Below are positions 7,173 to 9,428 of a DNA stretch of 9,428 nt, piece after piece (within the stretch, counting starts at the first letter, position 1; each line of letters opens with the position of its first letter). This DNA is from Rickettsiales bacterium (GTDB lineage: Bacteria > Pseudomonadota > Alphaproteobacteria > Rs-D84), in assembly GCA_031259745.1 (NCBI GenBank), contig JAIRLB010000031.1:1-9428 (forward strand). The letters are read 5' to 3'. The notes beneath the pieces are model-generated. The model worked only from the letters and a program-made list of their open reading frames with translations, was not told the DNA's origin and searched no databases. A program made the position numbers and the translations under genes.

Positions 7173-7463
7173 TTATTTAATTTGCGAGACTTTCTTTCTG
7201 AATTCTGTGCAGGGACGGAATGTCGCGACGCGGCGCGCCGAAATAACGGCGGGCTCTCCCGTCTTTGGGTTGCGTCCCATTCGTTCTGGTTTTGACAGAA
7301 TCTTAAAGCTGCCCAAGCCGGCGAACTTCACTTCTTCGCCGCGAATCAGAGATTCTTCCATTTCATTAAAAATCAAATCGACCAGTTTGTAAGAATCGGT
7401 TGTGGTCAGACCAAACTTATCGCGCAGTTTATCTGCAAAATCTATTCTTGTTATTGTTGCCAT
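7173..7463 (-). CDS. ihfA: integration host factor subunit alpha (HU/IHF family)
   Basis: A 96-residue DNA-bending protein that pairs with IHF beta and acts in nucleoid structure, recombination and promoter architecture. The fold is complete: N-terminal helices (ITRIDFADKLRDKFGL), EEVKFAGLGSFKI 43-55, the beta-arm GRNPKTGE 63-70 with the DNA-intercalating Pro, and ARRVATFRP 76-84. The form GRNPKTGEPAVISARRVATFRP is closer to IHF alpha than to HU. The start chosen is the ATG at 7463, with GAGGA closely upstream. An upstream in-frame ATG at 7517 would add 18 unrelated residues. The gene follows fabH after 117 bp, the usual alphaproteobacterial order. Minor oddities are Met62 where the family usually has Pro before GRNPKTG, and PCTEFR in place of the common PGQxLK near the end. 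Promoter candidates in the gap are weak: TATAAT at 7574-7569, or TTGTCC/TATAAC closer to the gene. Confidence 0.88.
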   Translation of the reverse strand: MATITRIDFADKLRDKFGLTTTDSYKLVDLIFNEMEESLIRGEEVKFAGLGSFKILSKPERMGRNPKTGEPAVISARRVATFRPCTEFRKKVSQIK

Positions 7464-7510
7464 ATTATCCTCGTTATAAGAAGTCAAATTGCATGGGACA
7501 AATGCTGGTG

Positions 7511-7529
7511 GTCGCAATTTTAAAGCGAC
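7511..7529. repeat. short inverted repeat in the fabH-ihfA gap
   Basis: GTCGC and GCGAC flank a 9-base AT-rich centre midway between fabH and ihfA. It is not followed by a T run on either strand, so it is unlikely to be an intrinsic terminator. It could form a small leader hairpin upstream of ihfA or be chance. I saw no match to the IHF consensus that would point to autoregulation. Confidence 0.2.
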
Positions 7530-7580
7530 ACAGCCTACATGAGCCGGCGTTTATATTGCCAGATGCCCATTATATCTAAT

Positions 7581-8519
7581 TTATACTCTAACCAATGCAG
7601 CGCCCCATGTCAAGCCGCTGCCGAACGCGGGGTACAAAACCAGTTGCCCCTTTGTTATAATTCCGTTGTCAAAAGCATGCGCCAGCGCCAGAACGCCTGA
7701 TGCGCCGCTGGTATTTGCATGCTTGTCAACGGTTACGATTATTTTGTCCATTGGAAATCCCAATCTTTCGGCCCCGCTTTGGATGATTCGCAGGTTTGCC
7801 TGATGCGGTATAATCCAATCCACGCTGTCCGCGGTGATGCCGGCGTGCTCCATAACATAACTGGCCGCCTCTGGCATCTTGGTCACGGCATGCTTGTAGG
7901 TTTCCGGGCCGTTCATATGAATTTTGTGTTCTGGCGTTCCGTTCAGCATATTGAACAATTTTCCATCCGCCATGACCACGGTGTCGATAATGCCGGAATA
8001 GCTGGATGTAGAATGTTCAAAAATCAGCGCCCCCGCGCCATCGCCGAACAAAACGGCCGTGCTGCGGTCCGTCCAGTTGATAAAGCGCGTCATCTTTTCC
8101 GCGCCGATAACCATAATTCTATTGTGCATGCCGGCTGTAAAGAATGCGCGCGCGCAATGCAGCGCATAAATATAACCTGTGCAGGCGCCCCGGACATCAA
8201 ATGCCGGCACTTCGCGGGTTGCGTTTAATCTGCCCTGAATTTGCACGCCGACAGAGGGAAAATCCAACTCGGCTGTGGTTGTGGCCACGATTATCAAATC
8301 AATATCGTCGATTTTCAGGCCTGCATTTTCCAGCGCGCGCTGCGCCGCGATTGCGCCCATATCGGCAACAGTTTCATTTTCTGCGGCGAAATGGCGGTGT
8401 TTCATACCTGTGCGCTGAACAATCCATTCATCCGAAGTATCTATAATCTTTTCAAAATCATGATTGGTCATAACCTTTTCAGGCAGATACGAACCATATC
8501 CGACCAGTCTGTTTCCCAT
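7581..8519 (-). CDS. fabH: beta-ketoacyl-ACP synthase III (FabH)
   Basis: Starts each round of type II fatty-acid synthesis by condensing acetyl-CoA with malonyl-ACP in the cytosol. The 312-residue protein has the full catalytic triad: Cys113 in DVRGACTGYIYAL (108-120), His239 in IIPHQAN (236-242) and Asn269 in HANTSGAS (267-274). Other family marks are SDEWIVQRTG (29-38), LFGDGAGA (157-164) and PAFGSGLTWGAALV near the C-terminus. The ATG at 8519 is firm: AAGGAGA stands six bases upstream and homology begins at MGNRLVGYGSYLP. A longer frame reaching 8660 would cross the promoter and overlap the next gene, so it is rejected. plsX, its usual upstream neighbour in this phylum, is absent; a Cys-containing unknown takes that place. 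ihfA follows 117 bp downstream. Confidence 0.95.
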   Translation of the reverse strand: MGNRLVGYGSYLPEKVMTNHDFEKIIDTSDEWIVQRTGMKHRHFAAENETVADMGAIAAQRALENAGLKIDDIDLIIVATTTAELDFPSVGVQIQGRLNATREVPAFDVRGACTGYIYALHCARAFFTAGMHNRIMVIGAEKMTRFINWTDRSTAVLFGDGAGALIFEHSTSSYSGIIDTVVMADGKLFNMLNGTPEHKIHMNGPETYKHAVTKMPEAASYVMEHAGITADSVDWIIPHQANLRIIQSGAERLGFPMDKIIVTVDKHANTSGASGVLALAHAFDNGIITKGQLVLYPAFGSGLTWGAALVRV

Positions 8520-8543
8520 TGTTATTCTCCTTGGATTCCGGGC

Positions 8544-8572
8544 ATTATAAAGCATCGGTCGGCAACTTGCAA
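8544..8572 (-). promoter_or_regulatory. sigma70-type promoter of fabH
   Basis: On the minus strand TTGCAA (8572-8567) and a perfect TATAAT (8549-8544) are separated by 17 bp, the best promoter match in the window. Transcription should begin near 8537, giving a leader of about 18 bases with the AAGGAGA ribosome binding site. It implies fabH is transcribed independently of the upstream unknown gene. Confidence 0.65.
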
Positions 8573-8576
8573 TATT

Positions 8577-8610
8577 AAAATCCGGTTTTATCCGATATAA
8601 TGCGGATTTT
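8577..8610. repeat. 8-bp inverted repeat with nested CGGAT/ATCCG elements upstream of fabH
   Basis: AAAATCCG (8577-8584) and CGGATTTT (8603-8610) are perfect complements around an 18-base centre. ATCCGA inside the centre (8590-8595) can pair instead with the right arm, so two alternative hairpins are possible. The dyad ends four bases before the fabH -35 box. It may be the terminator of the unknown gene 8647-9129, read with a short TTTT end, or an operator for fabH. The arms are AT-rich and no long T run follows, so I do not choose. Confidence 0.4.
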
Positions 8611-8646
8611 CCGAACTTCAACGGGCGCGAAAAAATCCTGAACTTA

Positions 8647-9129
8647 TCAGTATCGTTCACCCTTGCGATTCAGCAGCAGACCCATTGCTTTTCGTTTTTT
8701 TACCTTTTGAACGCAACGTTCGTATTTTAATCTATGGGGATCGGCGTAAAGTTTCAGGCGATAGAATCCTGTTGGTTCGACATCGATAAACTGGCGCCAA
8801 TTTTTCTTGCGCTGGAACAGCGAGCAAAACCTGGAAGAACCCGATCTTGCGCTGTCCAGCAAATCGCGGCCATAGATGTAAACCTCGCCGGCTTCCGCCG
8901 CTTTTATCAAGCGTTCGAATGCGCGCAGCTGCATTTCCCCCAGATCCATGTGCTCGCCGTTTTCAAGTTTGATAAACCCCATGTATTCATTATGTTTGAC
9001 GAACAGCATTTCTTTTTTGCATACGCGGCCTTTTCGCATTTCATAGCCCTTGATGATTTTATATTTTTGTTTGGGAATTTCCACTATTTCGGCGCATTTG
9101 TAACATTTTGTAAAAGATTCTGACGACAT
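8647..9129 (-). CDS. protein of unknown function with an N-terminal CxxC
   Basis: A 160-residue soluble protein of no family I recognise. It has Cys9-x2-Cys12 (KCYKC) near the N-terminus and further Cys at 37, 102 and 139, so a metal- or redox-bound site is possible, although only one clear CxxC pair is present. The middle (residues 40-95) looks like mixed alpha/beta with the acidic helix LRAFERLIKAAEAGE. The C-terminal third is strongly basic (KKRKAM, NRKGERY), compatible with nucleic-acid binding; both are inferences from composition. The ATG at 9129 has only a weak GAGA-type site upstream. There is no signal peptide or membrane segment. It lies 127 bp upstream of fabH, which has its own promoter, so a shared function is not implied. 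Confidence 0.7.
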   Translation of the reverse strand: MSSESFTKCYKCAEIVEIPKQKYKIIKGYEMRKGRVCKKEMLFVKHNEYMGFIKLENGEHMDLGEMQLRAFERLIKAAEAGEVYIYGRDLLDSARSGSSRFCSLFQRKKNWRQFIDVEPTGFYRLKLYADPHRLKYERCVQKVKKRKAMGLLLNRKGERY

Positions 9130-9212
9130 GATTTTCTCTTGGTTGTATTAAAGAGGAACTATAACATGTTTTTTATAATATTTGCATACATAATTGGAAA
9201 GAAAATATGATT

Positions 9213-9294
9213 TGGTATGGGCAAAGGGATTCGAACCTCTGCATCAGGATTAGAAAGCGTTCGCGGCATGTCGCATTCCCCTTAAATCTTGCCC
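9213..9294 (-). ncRNA. tRNA-like 3' end (T arm plus ACCA) without a complete cloverleaf
   Basis: On the minus strand GGTTCGAATCC (9237-9227) is an exact consensus T arm, and counting on 3 + 7 + 1 bases reaches CCA at 9215-9213, just where a tRNA 3' end belongs. However, the T stem AGAGG/CCCTT has an A-C mismatch and a G-U pair, and no 5' strand matching TGCCCAT is found upstream. An alternative stem, GGGCAAG (9294-9288) with TTTGCCC (9225-9219), frames a 77-nt unit but does not fit the T arm register. No D arm or convincing anticodon arm is seen; TTTCTAA at 9256-9250 resembles an Arg UCU loop without its stem. Possibilities are a tRNA 3' fragment left at an integration site, a decayed tRNA, or an unusual structured RNA. 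The rest of 9130-9428 shows only a GAATT/AATTC dyad (9353-9373) and short unconvincing ORFs. Confidence 0.35.
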
Positions 9295-9428
9295 GGCAGC
9301 GCGGATTTGCTTCGTTCCGGAATCTCGTTTATATGGCACGCTTCTCGCAACAGAATTCCAACCCCACCAATTCAATTGCGGCATAATGCGGCTGTGGGGA
9401 TTTTCCAAGCAAAAATATGCAGGTTGAA

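Noticed and set aside
7464..7517. Upstream extension of ihfA by 18 codons
   Set aside because: The ATG at 7463 has GAGGA just upstream and gives the normal IHF length; the added residues do not resemble the family.
8520..8660. Upstream extension of fabH by 47 codons to an ATG at 8660
   Set aside because: It would run through the fabH promoter and dyad and overlap the upstream gene; the ATG at 8519 has an excellent ribosome binding site and is where FabH homology starts.
9166..9210. Plus-strand 14-codon ORF (MFFIIFAYIIGKKI) behind AAAGAGGAAC
   Set aside because: It has a good ribosome-binding-like sequence and a hydrophobic product, but it is too short and lacks a clear promoter, so chance is likelier.
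9310..9335. SRP RNA-like core, CCGGAACGAAGCA on the minus strand
   Set aside because: It matches the SRP domain IV consensus at 12 of 13 positions, but the change breaks the tetraloop closing pair, the 5' side of the symmetric loop is not conserved, and no long flanking helix forms.
9250..9384. Minus-strand 44-codon ORF starting MPQLNWWGW
   Set aside because: No ribosome binding site; it overlaps the tRNA-like segment and matches no family I know.
9372..9428. Open frame entering from the right edge on the minus strand (ends KIPTAALCRN)
   Set aside because: Only 18 codons without a stop, which is expected by chance; no recognisable domain end.
9213..9428. One-piece or permuted tmRNA
   Set aside because: The acceptor end lacks the G-U alanine identity pattern, no tag reading frame ending in Ala-Ala is seen, and no partner 5' acceptor strand lies downstream.

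Overview
The window looks like a piece of an alphaproteobacterial chromosome of moderate GC. The main pointers are an ihfA-type gene directly behind fabH (an order common in Alphaproteobacteria), an OlsB-type ornithine lipid acyltransferase, and Gram-negative envelope genes (a beta-barrel protein ending in Phe and an MltB-type lytic transglycosylase). The genus cannot be told from the sequence; a reduced, host-associated or uncultured lineage is a guess. No integrase, transposase, CRISPR array or rRNA was seen.

Layout. From 1 to about 3960 everything reads on the minus strand. The order of transcription is an omptin-like outer-membrane barrel (2448-3923), then mltB 12 bp downstream, then from its own promoter olsB (389-1330), a doubtful 55-residue ORF (167-334), and the start of a membrane protein cut by the window edge (1-155) that may be the acyltransferase partner olsA. 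An 87-bp divergent region (3936-4022) carries a promoter in each direction. Two plus-strand genes follow: hemW (4023-5081), apparently made from a leaderless mRNA, and an M13 zinc metallopeptidase of the PepO/neprilysin type (5101-7083). Converging on them, on the minus strand, are a Cys-containing protein of unknown function (8647-9129), fabH with a strong promoter (7581-8519), and ihfA (7173-7463). The right end (9130-9428) holds no convincing gene. It does contain a consensus tRNA T arm with ACCA exactly where a tRNA 3' end would have it, but no complete cloverleaf.

Functional themes are envelope building (ornithine lipid, peptidoglycan turnover, outer-membrane barrel, fatty-acid initiation), heme delivery (HemW), peptide breakdown and nucleoid architecture (IHF alpha). 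Most genes are ordinary housekeeping genes. I do not see a convincing new multi-gene system. The points most worth a second look are the omptin-like barrel with an Asp dyad but no matching His, the leaderless hemW promoter with a palindrome across its -35 box, the small ORF in the olsB cluster, and the orphan tRNA-like 3' end.
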